From assembly GCA_002999035.1 (NCBI GenBank), contig CP027241.1, positions 1,305,001 to 1,369,000 on the forward strand: DNA of 64,000 bases, written 5' to 3'. Of this stretch, positions 53,170 to 61,678 are shown piece by piece. How positions within the stretch are numbered: the first letter of the stretch is position 1; every line of letters begins with the position of its first letter. The translations under genes and the position numbers were made by a program. Source of the DNA: Lachnospiraceae bacterium oral taxon 500 (GTDB taxonomy: Bacteria > Bacillota > Clostridia > Lachnospirales > Vallitaleaceae). The notes beneath the pieces are model-generated. The model made no database searches. It had not been told where the DNA came from and was given only the letters and a program-made list of their open reading frames with translations.

Positions 53170-54723
53170 ATGAGTATTTTAACAGTAAGTAACTTAAACC
53201 ACAGCTATGGCGGCCGGGAAATTTTGCAGAATGTCAATTTTCGGCTGCTGAAAGGCGAGCATGTCGGTTTGGTCGGGCCGAACGGCGAAGGCAAATCTTC
53301 TTTTATGAACATCGTAACCGGGCGGCTTACGCCGGATGAGGGCAAAATTGAGTGGGCTAGGCGCGTCCGGATTGGTTATTTGGATCAGCATGCCAGCCTG
53401 TCACCGGATCAGACGGTGCGGGAAGTGCTGCGGGATGCCTTTGCCTATTTATATGAAATGGAAGCGGAAGTGACGGCCCTTTACGGCCGAATGGGAGAGG
53501 CGGCCGAGGACGAACTGCCGGAACTGTTAGAGGACGCGGCCGAACTGCAAAGCATTTTGGAGCATAATGATTTTTATATGATTGATGCCAAGGTCGAGGA
53601 AACGGCCGGCGGCATGGGGCTAAAGGCGCTGGGGCTTGACACTTTGGTCAGTGAGCTCAGCGGTGGACAGCGGTCAAAGGTGCTTCTAGCCAAGCTTTTG
53701 CTGCAAAAGCCGGATATTTTGCTGCTGGACGAGCCGACCAATTATTTAGATGAAGAAAATATTGAATGGCTCCGCCGCTATTTACAGAATTATGAAAATG
53801 CGTTTTTGCTGATTTCCCATGATATTCCGTTTCTGAACTCGGTAATCAATTTGATTTACCACATTGAAAATAAGGAAATGAACCGCTATGTTGGGGATTA
53901 CAGCGAGTTTGAAAGAATGCGGGACATCAAAAAGAGCCAAATCGAAGCAGCCTACAAAAAGCAGCAGCAGGAAATTGCCGATTTAGAGGACTTTGTTGCC
54001 CGCAATAAGGCGCGGGTAGCAACCCGAAATATGGCGATGAGCCGGCAGAAAAAGTTGGATAAAATGGAGCGGATTGAACTGGTGCGGGAAAAACCGAAGC
54101 CGGAGTTTTATTTTAAGACCGCTCCGGCCACCAGCAAGCTGATTTTTGAAACGGAAGGACTGGTTATCGGCTATGATACGCCTTTGACCAGGCCGTTAAA
54201 GCTGCGAATGGAAAGGGGCGACCGAATTGCCGTCACCGGGCCGAACGGTCTGGGCAAATCCACCCTGCTGAAAACGATTTTGGGGGAGCTGTCTCCCCTT
54301 GGCGGTGCCGTGCGGCATGGCGAAAACTTAAAGATCGGCTATTTTCAGCAGGAAGAAAGCGCCGGCAATATGCGAACCGCTTTTGCGGAGCTGTGGGAGG
54401 AGTTTCCGGCCTGGCAGCAATATGAAATTCGGGCGGCGCTGGCCAAATGCGGTTTAACGACCGACCATATCGAGTCAAAGATTATGGTCTTAAGCGGCGG
54501 CGAACAGGCCAAGGTGCGGCTGTGCAAGATATTGAACAAGGAAACCAATATTTTGGTATTGGACGAGCCGACCAATCACTTGGATGCGGATGCCAAGGAA
54601 GAGTTAAAGCGGGCGCTGCGGGAATATAAGGGCGGAATCTTTTTGGTTTCGCACGAAAAGGAGTTTTATCAGGAGATCGCAACCGAAGTTTGGAATATGG
54701 AAGACTTTGCTGCGGCCCGATAG
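53170..54723 (+). CDS. ABC-F ATPase
   Basis: 517 residues. Two nucleotide-binding domains in tandem without membrane segments: first GPNGEGKSSF near 37 and signature LSGGQRSKVLLA; second GPNGLGKSTL near 358 and LSGGEQAKVRL. Both Walker B segments are LLDEPTN or VLDEPTN. The linker between them (about 255-320) is charged and helical, as in ribosome-acting ABC-F factors. It probably acts in translation or ribosome protection; subfamily (EttA-, YbiT- or resistance-type) cannot be fixed by eye. It is followed directly by a large palindromic element. Confidence 0.9.
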   Translation: MSILTVSNLNHSYGGREILQNVNFRLLKGEHVGLVGPNGEGKSSFMNIVTGRLTPDEGKIEWARRVRIGYLDQHASLSPDQTVREVLRDAFAYLYEMEAEVTALYGRMGEAAEDELPELLEDAAELQSILEHNDFYMIDAKVEETAGGMGLKALGLDTLVSELSGGQRSKVLLAKLLLQKPDILLLDEPTNYLDEENIEWLRRYLQNYENAFLLISHDIPFLNSVINLIYHIENKEMNRYVGDYSEFERMRDIKKSQIEAAYKKQQQEIADLEDFVARNKARVATRNMAMSRQKKLDKMERIELVREKPKPEFYFKTAPATSKLIFETEGLVIGYDTPLTRPLKLRMERGDRIAVTGPNGLGKSTLLKTILGELSPLGGAVRHGENLKIGYFQQEESAGNMRTAFAELWEEFPAWQQYEIRAALAKCGLTTDHIESKIMVLSGGEQAKVRLCKILNKETNILVLDEPTNHLDADAKEELKRALREYKGGIFLVSHEKEFYQEIATEVWNMEDFAAAR

Positions 54724-54724
54724 T

Positions 54725-54936
54725 AGTAAACTACTCAACTTTCCCCTGATCGAAGCGCTGCGCACTTCTGCCCGGGCGGGCAGCCTGCCATAGTCTTTTT
54801 GGGCTCTATCCCGCTCAGAGAGCGGGTGCATGGACCCACTCTCGCGATTTTCTTCGCAAATCGCATTCCGTTCCTGCCCATGCGACGAGCCTAAAAAAGA
54901 CTGTTCTGACGAACATGGGAAAGTTGAGTAAACTAT
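54725..54936. repeat. structured repeat family 2, full element
   Basis: A nested palindrome of about 210 bp. The outer inverted repeat pairs TACTCAACTTTCCC (54732-54745) with GGGAAAGTTGAGTA (54917-54930). Inside, AGTCTTTTTGGGCTC (54792-54806) pairs with 54887-54902. Further in, GCATGG pairs with CCATGC and GCGATTT with AAATCGC. Right-end fragments occur at 48-93 and 1789-1834. It starts two bases after the ABC-F stop codon, so it may also terminate that transcript. Confidence 0.75.
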
Positions 54937-54947
54937 AAACTAATATA

Positions 54948-55050
54948 CCAGTTCAGGCGTTAAGCAAGTAGATAGTTATGTCTGCTGTGCCGATTGAGAG
55001 CAAGCTCTCCCCGGCATAGCGAACATCACTACCGGCTTGCCTGAGCTGGT
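54948..55050 (+). repeat. structured repeat family 1, copy lacking hairpin 1
   Basis: ACCAGTTCAGG and CCTGAGCTGGT form the terminal repeats (one mismatch). GCGTTAAGCAAGTAGATA follows the left end at once, so the first hairpin is deleted. The third hairpin has the GAGAGCAAGCTCTCC core. It ends 20 bases before the copZ-like gene. Confidence 0.75.
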
Positions 55051-55070
55051 TAGCAAGAAAGGAGCTAATC

Positions 55071-55280
55071 ATGACGAAAGAATTAAAGATCAAAGGAATG
55101 TCCTGCCAGCACTGCGTGATGCATGCGAAAAACGCCTTGCAGGAGGTAGCCGGAGTAACGGCGGTTCAGGTTGACTTGGATAAGGCCAACGCCATTGTGG
55201 AAATGGACGGACAGGTCAGTGAGCAGGCCTTAAAGGATGCGATTGCCGAAGTGGGTTATGAGGTAACGGAGATCCTTTAA
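55071..55280 (+). CDS. CopZ-like heavy-metal-binding protein
   Basis: 69 residues, one HMA domain with the copper-binding GMSCQHC motif (about 9-15). It would carry Cu(I) to a P-type ATPase or regulator, but neither is adjacent. AAAGGAG precedes the ATG. A family 1 repeat lies just upstream. Confidence 0.9.
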   Translation: MTKELKIKGMSCQHCVMHAKNALQEVAGVTAVQVDLDKANAIVEMDGQVSEQALKDAIAEVGYEVTEIL

Positions 55281-55378
55281 ATGGCAAGCCCTGCTTTTGC
55301 GGTGGCAGAGAAAATGGGAAGATAGGGCTTTTACGGAGGCATCTGGGGTAAGACGAATTATCAGAAAGGGAAGAAGAA

Positions 55379-56521
55379 ATGAAAGCAGTCATTAACGGAA
55401 AAGTTTATCTTGACTCGCATTTTGCGGAAGATAAGGTCATTCTTTTTGAGGAAACGATTCAGCAAATTATCGACCGGGCGGACTGGGACGGCAAGGCGGA
55501 TCAGATTATTGATGCGGGCGGTGCATATGTCACGCCGGGCTTTGTCGATGTCCATATTCACGGCTTTAACGGCGCGGACGTAATGGACGGGAAAACAGAA
55601 TCGCTGAGCGTCATGGCCAAGGGGCTGACGGCCAACGGCGTGACTTCTTTTTTGGCGACGACCATGACCATGGGCGTGCCGCTGATTCGCAGTGCTTTGG
55701 CGGCGGTCAGAAAATATACTGAGGACGCCGCTTTGTCCCGGCAGGGAGCGGAGATTGTGGGCGTGCATTTGGAAGGGCCATTTATCAACCCTAAGAAAAA
55801 AGGCGCGCAGCGGGGCGAGGACATTATTCCGGCGGATATTCGGGTAATTGAGGGTTATGAGGATTTGGTCAAGGTCATTACCATTGCGCCGGAAATGCCG
55901 GATAATATGGCTTTTATTGAAAAATACGCCGATCGGTTCTGCTTTTCGATCGGTCATACCGATGCCGATTATGATACTGCCAAAACAGCCGTGCAAAAGG
56001 GCGCGAAAGGGATGACGCATTTATTTAACGCTATGACTCCGCTCCAGCACCGTGCACCCGGCGTGGTGACGGCAGGGCTGACGGAAGACATTTATACGGA
56101 ACTGATTGCCGATACGATTCATGTTCATAAGGGAATTTTTGAACTGATTTATAAGCAAAAGGGCGTAAGCCGCCTGATTTTGATTACCGATGCCATGCGC
56201 GGTGCGGGGATGGCCGAGGGCAATTATGATTTGGGCGGACAAGAGGTTATTATTAAGGACGGGCGCTGCCTTTTGATTGATGGTACTTTGGCCGGCAGCG
56301 TGCTGAAGCTGAATGATGCAGTTCGCAATTTCAGTGAAAGTACGACCATCGGTTTAGAAAAAGTGATTCCGCTGGCGACGTTGACACCGGCCACTTATAT
56401 CGGTGTGCAGGATCGCAAGGGGAGTTTGGAAGTCGGGAAAGACGCCGATATCGTGCTGCTAGATGATAAAATCAAAGTATTAAAGACAATTGCCAGAGGA
56501 GAAGTGAAGTATGAAGCTTAA
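55379..56521 (+). CDS. nagA: N-acetylglucosamine-6-phosphate deacetylase
   Basis: 380 residues. It removes acetate from GlcNAc-6-phosphate, giving GlcN-6-phosphate for NagB. Amidohydrolase landmarks: VDVHIHGFNG near 58, HLEGPFINPKKKGAQ near 129, GHTDADY near 194, the THLFNAM segment and catalytic aspartate in ITDAMRG near 272. It overlaps nagB by 11 bases, so the two are coupled. No GlcNAc transporter or NagR/GntR regulator is in the window. The site is GGGAAGAAG before ATG. Confidence 0.95.
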   Translation: MKAVINGKVYLDSHFAEDKVILFEETIQQIIDRADWDGKADQIIDAGGAYVTPGFVDVHIHGFNGADVMDGKTESLSVMAKGLTANGVTSFLATTMTMGVPLIRSALAAVRKYTEDAALSRQGAEIVGVHLEGPFINPKKKGAQRGEDIIPADIRVIEGYEDLVKVITIAPEMPDNMAFIEKYADRFCFSIGHTDADYDTAKTAVQKGAKGMTHLFNAMTPLQHRAPGVVTAGLTEDIYTELIADTIHVHKGIFELIYKQKGVSRLILITDAMRGAGMAEGNYDLGGQEVIIKDGRCLLIDGTLAGSVLKLNDAVRNFSESTTIGLEKVIPLATLTPATYIGVQDRKGSLEVGKDADIVLLDDKIKVLKTIARGEVKYEA

Positions 56522-57275
56522 TTATAGGGGAATGACAGTCTATGTGGAAAAAGATTACGCGGCCATGAGCCGAGCAGCGGCCGGACTTGTGCTGCAAACG
56601 GTGAAAGCCAAACCGGCGGCCGTTTTGGGCTTAGCCACCGGCAGCACGCCAATCGGCATGTATCAGGAGCTGGTCAAGGCTTATCAGCGGGGCGAGGTTG
56701 ATTTTGCCCAGACCGTCAGCTATAACTTGGACGAATATTATCCGATCAACCATGATAATGACCAAAGCTATCATTATTTCATGCGGGAAAACTTGTTCCG
56801 GCATATCAATATCCGACCGGAAAACACCCATGTGCCGAGCGGCGAAGCAAAAGATGTCGAGAAATCAGCGGCTGAGTATGACGACCGGCTCTATGAGCTG
56901 GGCGGCGTCGATTTGCAGGTGCTGGGTATCGGCAACAATGGGCATATTGGCTTTAATGAACCGGCGGATGTCTTTGCCAAGGGAACGGGTCTGGTTGACC
57001 TGACCGCCAGCACGATCGAGGCTAATTCCCGGTTTTTCGCTTCGATTGATGATGTACCGAAAAAAGCGGTGTCAATGGGGATTGCTACTATCATGCAGGC
57101 GAAGCAAATTATGCTCTTAGCCAGCGGACAGGGTAAGGCCGGAATTATTGCGCAGACGATTCTGGGTGAAATTACGCCGCAGGTGCCGGCATCGGCCTTG
57201 CAGCTTCACCGCAATGTTACCTTCTTTTTAGATGAGGCCGCGGCGGCGGAACTTTTGGCCGGGCTGGGGAAATAG
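56511..57275 (+). CDS. nagB: glucosamine-6-phosphate deaminase
   Basis: 254 residues, typical for NagB. It converts GlcN-6-phosphate to fructose-6-phosphate plus ammonia. SYNLDEYYPI near 70 and GIGNNGHIGFNEP near 139-151 carry the catalytic residues, and LATGSTPIG near 43 binds phosphate. It is coupled to nagA by overlap. A hairpin with T-run at 57766-57812, beyond three repeats, is the first good terminator. A divergent paralogue lies at 33072-33887. Confidence 0.95.
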   Translation: MKLNYRGMTVYVEKDYAAMSRAAAGLVLQTVKAKPAAVLGLATGSTPIGMYQELVKAYQRGEVDFAQTVSYNLDEYYPINHDNDQSYHYFMRENLFRHINIRPENTHVPSGEAKDVEKSAAEYDDRLYELGGVDLQVLGIGNNGHIGFNEPADVFAKGTGLVDLTASTIEANSRFFASIDDVPKKAVSMGIATIMQAKQIMLLASGQGKAGIIAQTILGEITPQVPASALQLHRNVTFFLDEAAAAELLAGLGK

Positions 57276-57290
57276 GTTTACAGGGATAAC

Positions 57291-57404
57291 AGTTCAGACA
57301 AGCCGCTGATAATTCACTGTAAGGGAATTATCAGTATGTCCCGCAAATGGATAGTTATGCTTGATATACTTTTGGAGAGCAAGCTCTCCGGCATATCAAG
57401 CATA
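57291..57404 (+). repeat. structured repeat family 1, tandem copy 1
   Basis: The left end is AGTTCAGACAAGC. Hairpin 1 is CTGATAATTC with GAATTATCAG. The second hairpin is reduced to CCCGCAAATGGATAG. Hairpin 3 is ATGCTTGATAT with ATATCAAGCAT around GGAGAGCAAGCTCTCC. The right terminal repeat is missing. Confidence 0.8.
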
Positions 57405-57431
57405 AACATAGTCTTGTTCCTAAATTTCAAC

Positions 57432-57553
57432 AGTTCAGACAAGCAGCACGGATAATTCGCTTGCAGCGAATTATCCGTGTATTTGCTCACGCAAATAGGC
57501 ATTTAAGCTTAATATGCCTTTGGCGAGCAAGCTCTCCCGGCATATCAAGCATA
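57432..57553 (+). repeat. structured repeat family 1, tandem copy 2
   Basis: The left end is AGTTCAGACAAGC. Hairpin 1 is a perfect 14-bp stem (57447-57460 with 57466-57479). Hairpin 2 is ATTTGC/GCAAAT. Hairpin 3 ends GGCATATCAAGCATA. The right terminal repeat is missing, as in copy 1. Confidence 0.8.
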
Positions 57554-57571
57554 ACTTTTTGCTGTAATATC

Positions 57572-57712
57572 AGTTCAGACAAGCCATTCGCAATTCACCT
57601 GCGGCGAATTGCTCATGTTTGCGTCCCGCAAATGGATAGTTATATAGGATACTGCCAGTGAAAGCAAGCTTTCCCGAGCAGTATCCTATATAACTATCCG
57701 CTTGTCTGAACT
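57572..57712 (+). repeat. structured repeat family 1, complete copy
   Basis: Perfect 13-bp terminal inverted repeats: AGTTCAGACAAGC (57572-57584) and GCTTGTCTGAACT (57700-57712). Inside are hairpin 1 (GCAATTC/GAATTGC), hairpin 2 (TTTGCG/CGCAAA) and hairpin 3, a perfect 20-bp stem (57636-57655 with 57678-57697) with a GAAAGC/GCTTTC core. It is the best reference copy of the family. Confidence 0.9.
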
Positions 57713-57864
57713 TATCCACAACATATGGTTGGGGGGCGAAATAGAAAGAAAATACAGAAAACAAGAAAAAGAGAAGAAAGCTTTAAAATTAAAGGTTTTC
57801 TTCTCTTCTTTTGTAGACTGAATTTAGAAAAATCAGTTTGTGGATAAATGGGGAGTTATCCACA
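57712..57864. promoter_or_regulatory. cluster of three perfect DnaA boxes
   Basis: TTATCCACA occurs at 57712-57720 and 57856-57864, and its reverse complement TGTGGATAA at 57839-57847. The last two face each other across eight bases. No dnaA, dnaN or other origin gene is nearby, so an origin is not claimed; a DnaA-titrating or regulatory cluster fits better. Confidence 0.65.
57766..57812 (+). terminator. probable nagAB terminator
   Basis: AAAAAGAGAAGAAAGCTTT is complementary, with small bulges, to the segment ending TTTTCTTCTCTTCTTTT. The A-rich left arm and T-rich right arm would allow action in both directions, also serving the convergent GH30 operon. Confidence 0.6.
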
Positions 57865-57877
57865 GTTTACACATCAG

Positions 57878-58019
57878 AGTTCAGGCAACCCGGTTGTAAT
57901 GCTTCGAAATGTCGAAGAATTACAAGTGCTGCGTTAAACAAATAGATATTTCTGATTGATATTTCCGGTTAAAACAAGTTTTCCGGTCGTATCAGTCAGA
58001 AATATCTGCGGCCTGAACT
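57878..58019 (+). repeat. structured repeat family 1, diverged full copy
   Basis: Termini AGTTCAGGC (57878-57886) and GCCTGAACT (58011-58019). Hairpin 1 is TTGTAAT/ATTACAA with an inner CTTCGA/TCGAAG. The GCGTTAAACAAATAGATA motif is present. Hairpin 3 is an 18-bp stem (57943-57960 with 57990-58007, one G-U pair). Confidence 0.82.
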
Positions 58020-58135
58020 ATAGAGAAAATTAAGAAACAGAGTTTAAAATTTTTATATTTTTCTGAAAAAGCAATATAAAAAATGAATAGCGGTTGTCTT
58101 ACCCAAAACAAAGTTATGTTTGCCAAAAGATGAAG

Positions 58136-59470
58136 CTACGCTAATGCAACTGTCGTTATAGATTCGGCCAAAATAGAAACGGAAAGAAGCTGGCCGTTGA
58201 TGCGGATGGTTAGAGGAAGAGCTTCTTTGCTTTGATTTTGGATCACAATAACGATGCTTTGGTCGGGGTTTTGAAAAGCAACTTGTTCTAACACATCCGT
58301 GTAAACTGTTGAGGCAATTCGCCGGGCAAAAGGCTGAATAAAGCGGCTAAAATGCGAAATATAATGAAAGGAGAGCTGATAAGATAAGCGTTGCTCCTGA
58401 ACATGACAAATTACAGGGGCATGGCAGTAGTTACCGACATAATTTGGTCCACCGTGTTCGTCAAGACAAATATTCCAATCTAAAAACATATTCATTCCGG
58501 CTGCAAGGTTCCCAATCATGTCATGACCGTAGAGCTGAGCATGTTTTAACTGATTGGCATCAAAACGGCTGTATTCAATGCAACTTTCTGAAGATATCAG
58601 CTTAATGCCGGGAAAATGTTCCCGAACCAAGCGCAAAGCATCAAAATGGTCGCCGCTGTACCAGTGGAAGGCGGCGCCGGTCACAATTGGCAGCGCTTGC
58701 TCGGTTAAGACAGCTTCTGCCCGATCAAAAAGCCGTTCTTTATTGTGATCCCAAATATAAATCTCAATATGTTCCAAATGATTTTTAATCAGGCAGGGAT
58801 ATAGGTAGTCCAGAAGAAAAAGTCTTTCTTCTTCGGCACTGAATAAACAACTGTCCCAAGTTTGGACGGCATTTGGCTCGTTTTGGATAGTAAGAGCCTG
58901 TACTTGAATTTCCTGCTCCTGATAGGACTGAATATAACGGCACAAGTAATGAGCCCAAGCGGCATAATATTCTTTTTTTAAGTGTCCACCGCCTATGCGG
59001 CTGTGGTTAGTTTTCATAAATGCCGGTGGTGACCAAGGCGTTAAAATAACCGGCAATGGTTTTCCGGCGGAACGATAGGCCTCTTTAATCCAGCGGATAT
59101 TTCGCCGGAGATCATGTTCCAGAGAAAAGTGCCGGAAATCATGGTCGAGGGGATCATTGACAGCAGCGTATTGTTCGGTAGAAAAATCGCAGCTGTCAAT
59201 ATGAGTCCGGATGCTCTGGTAACCAATTCCATCTGGGCCAAAGTAAGCATCCATCACCTCCCGAGCTAGTTGCTTTGGCATTTTTTCCAGAGTGGCGGCA
59301 ACGGCATCGGTGATGGCTCCGCCAAAGGAGTCAATACTCTGGTACTGGATATGGGGGTAGAGGTTAAGCAGATTTCGTTCTTGACCGGTATCGGGCTGAA
59401 CGGGGATATGCTTACTATTGAGAAAAACAGCCGTATTGTTGAATAAAGTACTAATTTGCGTTGCTTTCAT
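58136..59470 (-). CDS. GH30-family glycosidase, no signal peptide
   Basis: 444 residues. GH30 barrel with a beta-sandwich tail: DSFGGAITDA near 47-56, TPWSPPAFMK near 144-153, acid/base Glu198 in TIQNEP and nucleophile Glu295 in SSES. No signal peptide or membrane segment, so it acts in the cytoplasm on an imported oligosaccharide or glycoside. It differs clearly from the neighbouring GH30, so the two probably handle different linkages; beta-glucosidic and beta-xylosidic activities are both known in the family. It is the last gene of the minus-strand operon. Confidence 0.88.
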   Translation of the reverse strand: MKATQISTLFNNTAVFLNSKHIPVQPDTGQERNLLNLYPHIQYQSIDSFGGAITDAVAATLEKMPKQLAREVMDAYFGPDGIGYQSIRTHIDSCDFSTEQYAAVNDPLDHDFRHFSLEHDLRRNIRWIKEAYRSAGKPLPVILTPWSPPAFMKTNHSRIGGGHLKKEYYAAWAHYLCRYIQSYQEQEIQVQALTIQNEPNAVQTWDSCLFSAEEERLFLLDYLYPCLIKNHLEHIEIYIWDHNKERLFDRAEAVLTEQALPIVTGAAFHWYSGDHFDALRLVREHFPGIKLISSESCIEYSRFDANQLKHAQLYGHDMIGNLAAGMNMFLDWNICLDEHGGPNYVGNYCHAPVICHVQEQRLSYQLSFHYISHFSRFIQPFARRIASTVYTDVLEQVAFQNPDQSIVIVIQNQSKEALPLTIRINGQLLSVSILAESITTVALA

Positions 59471-59488
59471 AGGATTACCTGCTTTGCT

Positions 59489-60841
59489 TTAATAGGGTAA
59501 AAGGATACTGTTTATGGATTGAGGTTCCAAGTCAAATACATAGGATTCTGTTCCGTGCTGGAACTTTACCGAAAATATCTTAGAAAAGGGATTATATAAC
59601 TCTAAAATTAAGCTTTTATCAGGGTTTTCAAAGACCAAAGCGTTTCCGGAGAAATTCCCGTTAATACCCAGCCGGATAGCGCCCCGCTGGATATAAGCGG
59701 AAAAATGTTTCATAACATAGTAGTCTGGATTGAAAATCACTTTTTTTGTCGAGGGTTCAATGGTAATCATAGCATTTTGGGGGTCGCCCCAAGTACTGAC
59801 ACCTCCCGGTTTAAGCACAAGGTTCCAGTAAAGGTAGCTTTCTGCTCCGTTGCCGATATAATGCTTGAGCATAGTCCAAACATAACGGGCATATTCCCAA
59901 GTATTGTCACCGAATCCGCATTCATTCTCGGACTGCATCAGCCGGATTTGAGGATACCAGCTTTCAAAGGTGCGTTGGATGGCAATTTTTCCTCCCCATT
60001 GGTAACTAACACCGGAAATATAAGAAAGGGCTTTGGGATCGGACAGAACGGTATGTGCAAAAAAGTCATAATCTTCAGTTGCCCATTTATCAAAGATTAA
60101 CCGATTAAAATCACAGCCGGGAGCATTAATCGTCCCCAACCAAAGCTCAACCTCCGGGCAGGAACTTCTTAAAGCAGGGCCCAGATAATCCCGAATAAAA
60201 TCTCGCAGTTCTTCGCCGGTCCACATACAGGAAGGAAACTTTTGGTTAGCGACGGGTTCATTTTGAACATGAAGCTGAGTAACAAAGATATGATTTTGAG
60301 CATAGCATTTTAAAAACTGAATTAAATAGTCGGCATAGGAAGTTAAAATTTCCGGTTGCCAGATTAATTTACCCCAATTATATACAGGTGGATACTTCAT
60401 CCAAGTGGGAGGGCTCCAAGGAGAGGCCATCAGCTTTAGATCAGGATTTTGAGTCAGTGCCGATTGAATATAAGGGATTAATGCCTGTTGGTCTTGTTTA
60501 ATTGAAAAATGGCTTAAATCATAATCATTTGGAGTTTCGTCCAGACTATACCAATTAAAAGAATAGTCATTGGCACCGATTGGCAGACGGCAAATATTGA
60601 GCTTAGCGCCGTTGCCGTCGGGGGCAAAAAGTTCGGAAAATAATGCTTTCTTTGAGCTTTCGGATAAATAACTGAGAGCCTGCCAGCCCAGTTCGTTAAA
60701 ACATGCGCCGAAACCATACATTTTTTGGTAGGTTTGGCTGGTGACGGATAATTCGGCATCACAGCGGCCAGTAGTACATCCCGGTTGCTTCGTGCCCCAG
60801 TGAGTGGATGAATTTGACCATTTCCAGATGATTTCTTTCAT
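59489..60841 (-). CDS. GH30-family glycosidase, no signal peptide (second)
   Basis: 450 residues. YGFGACFNELGW near 42-53, SPWSPPTWMKYPP near 140-152, acid/base Glu195 in HVQNEP, and nucleophile Glu305 in MQSENECG. The PLxx C-terminal beta-domain ends in PQSINSILL. No export signal. The enzyme resembles glucosylceramidase or beta-1,6-glucanase-type members. It lies 9 bases after the permease gene and 18 bases before the other GH30, so transport and hydrolysis are one transcription unit. Confidence 0.9.
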   Translation of the reverse strand: MKEIIWKWSNSSTHWGTKQPGCTTGRCDAELSVTSQTYQKMYGFGACFNELGWQALSYLSESSKKALFSELFAPDGNGAKLNICRLPIGANDYSFNWYSLDETPNDYDLSHFSIKQDQQALIPYIQSALTQNPDLKLMASPWSPPTWMKYPPVYNWGKLIWQPEILTSYADYLIQFLKCYAQNHIFVTQLHVQNEPVANQKFPSCMWTGEELRDFIRDYLGPALRSSCPEVELWLGTINAPGCDFNRLIFDKWATEDYDFFAHTVLSDPKALSYISGVSYQWGGKIAIQRTFESWYPQIRLMQSENECGFGDNTWEYARYVWTMLKHYIGNGAESYLYWNLVLKPGGVSTWGDPQNAMITIEPSTKKVIFNPDYYVMKHFSAYIQRGAIRLGINGNFSGNALVFENPDKSLILELYNPFSKIFSVKFQHGTESYVFDLEPQSINSILLPY

Positions 60842-60850
60842 AAATGCTCC

Positions 60851-61678
60851 TTATTTGTCAGAACCAACGGTCAGTCCATTGATGATATAATTAGAAAAGA
60901 AACAGAACAAAACAATAACAGGAAAAATACTAATAGCAATTGCCAGATACATTGCTCCGTAATTGCTGAGATAAAGGCCCTTGATCATAGCAATCATGAC
61001 CGGAAGAGGGTAAAGAGCTTTATTAGTCATAATAATCAAAGGGCCGATATAGTTGTTCCAGCAGGAAACAAAATTAAAAATACACATGGCGGCAACACCT
61101 GGGGTAATGCAGGGCAAGACAATATGATTAAAAATGTAAAACTCAGAGCAGCCTTCCATTCGAGCAGATTCCAGCAGGGAATCGGGAATGCTTTGTTCAA
61201 TGATTCCCCGCAGAAAAAAGACCGTGACGGCACTGGCCATACCCGGTAAGATAAACGGCAGATAAGAGTTTAAAAGACCAAGTGTTAAGTTCAGCTGATA
61301 AAAACCAATGACAGTTACTTGAACAGGAATCATCATTGAAATCAGGACAATCGCAAATAAAAAACGTTTGCCGGAAAAACGGTATTTAGCAAAGGCCAGA
61401 GCGGTTAAAGACCCAAAGTAAGCGGTAAATAAGGTATAGGGGACGGTAATAAGAATACTGTTGGCAAAACCCTGCCAAATATTGACAAGGGACTGCATGG
61501 TTCGGTAATTTTCAAGTGAAAAAACTCCGGGTAAAAGATTTAACTTTGTGACAATATCAAAACTAGAATGGGTGGCGTTGATCATTACCAGATAAAAAGG
61601 AATTGCGGAAATTAGCAGCAGGATCAGTAAAAGACTATAAATGAAAATTGTGGAAAAAGAAAATACTTTTTGTCTCAT
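60851..61678 (-). CDS. sugar ABC transporter permease (MalG/CUT1 type)
   Basis: 275 residues with six membrane helices. The EAA loop reads ESARMEGCSEFYIFNHIVLP near 165-184, and the C-terminus is typical of MalG-type inner-membrane subunits. It pairs with the upstream permease and the lipoprotein at 62683 to import an oligosaccharide. Its start overlaps the upstream permease stop by four bases. No ATPase gene is in the operon as seen, so a shared MsmK-type ATPase is likely. Confidence 0.9.
   Translation of the reverse strand: MRQKVFSFSTIFIYSLLLILLLISAIPFYLVMINATHSSFDIVTKLNLLPGVFSLENYRTMQSLVNIWQGFANSILITVPYTLFTAYFGSLTALAFAKYRFSGKRFLFAIVLISMMIPVQVTVIGFYQLNLTLGLLNSYLPFILPGMASAVTVFFLRGIIEQSIPDSLLESARMEGCSEFYIFNHIVLPCITPGVAAMCIFNFVSCWNNYIGPLIIMTNKALYPLPVMIAMIKGLYLSNYGAMYLAIAISIFPVIVLFCFFSNYIINGLTVGSDK

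Larger units (their letters stand above)
54724..55070. other. intergenic region of two structured repeats
   Basis: These 347 bases are almost entirely repeat: the full family 2 element (54725-54936) and a family 1 copy (54948-55050), followed by the ribosome binding site of the copZ-like gene. No gene or clear promoter is seen. Confidence 0.6.
57276..58135. other. 860-base gene-free region: repeats, DnaA boxes, terminator
   Basis: No gene is seen. In order: three tandem family 1 repeats (57291-57404, 57432-57553, 57572-57712), a perfect DnaA box abutting the third, a purine-rich hairpin with T-run, two more perfect DnaA boxes, a fourth family 1 repeat (57878-58019), and about 100 AT-rich bases up to the convergent GH30 gene. 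Confidence 0.6.

Noticed and set aside
57291-57712. CRISPR array
   Set aside because: The three tandem units are long, internally palindromic and diverged, with no uniform spacers and no cas genes.
57712-57864. Chromosomal origin of replication
   Set aside because: Three DnaA boxes alone are too few, and no dnaA, dnaN, recF, gyrB or parAB genes are nearby.
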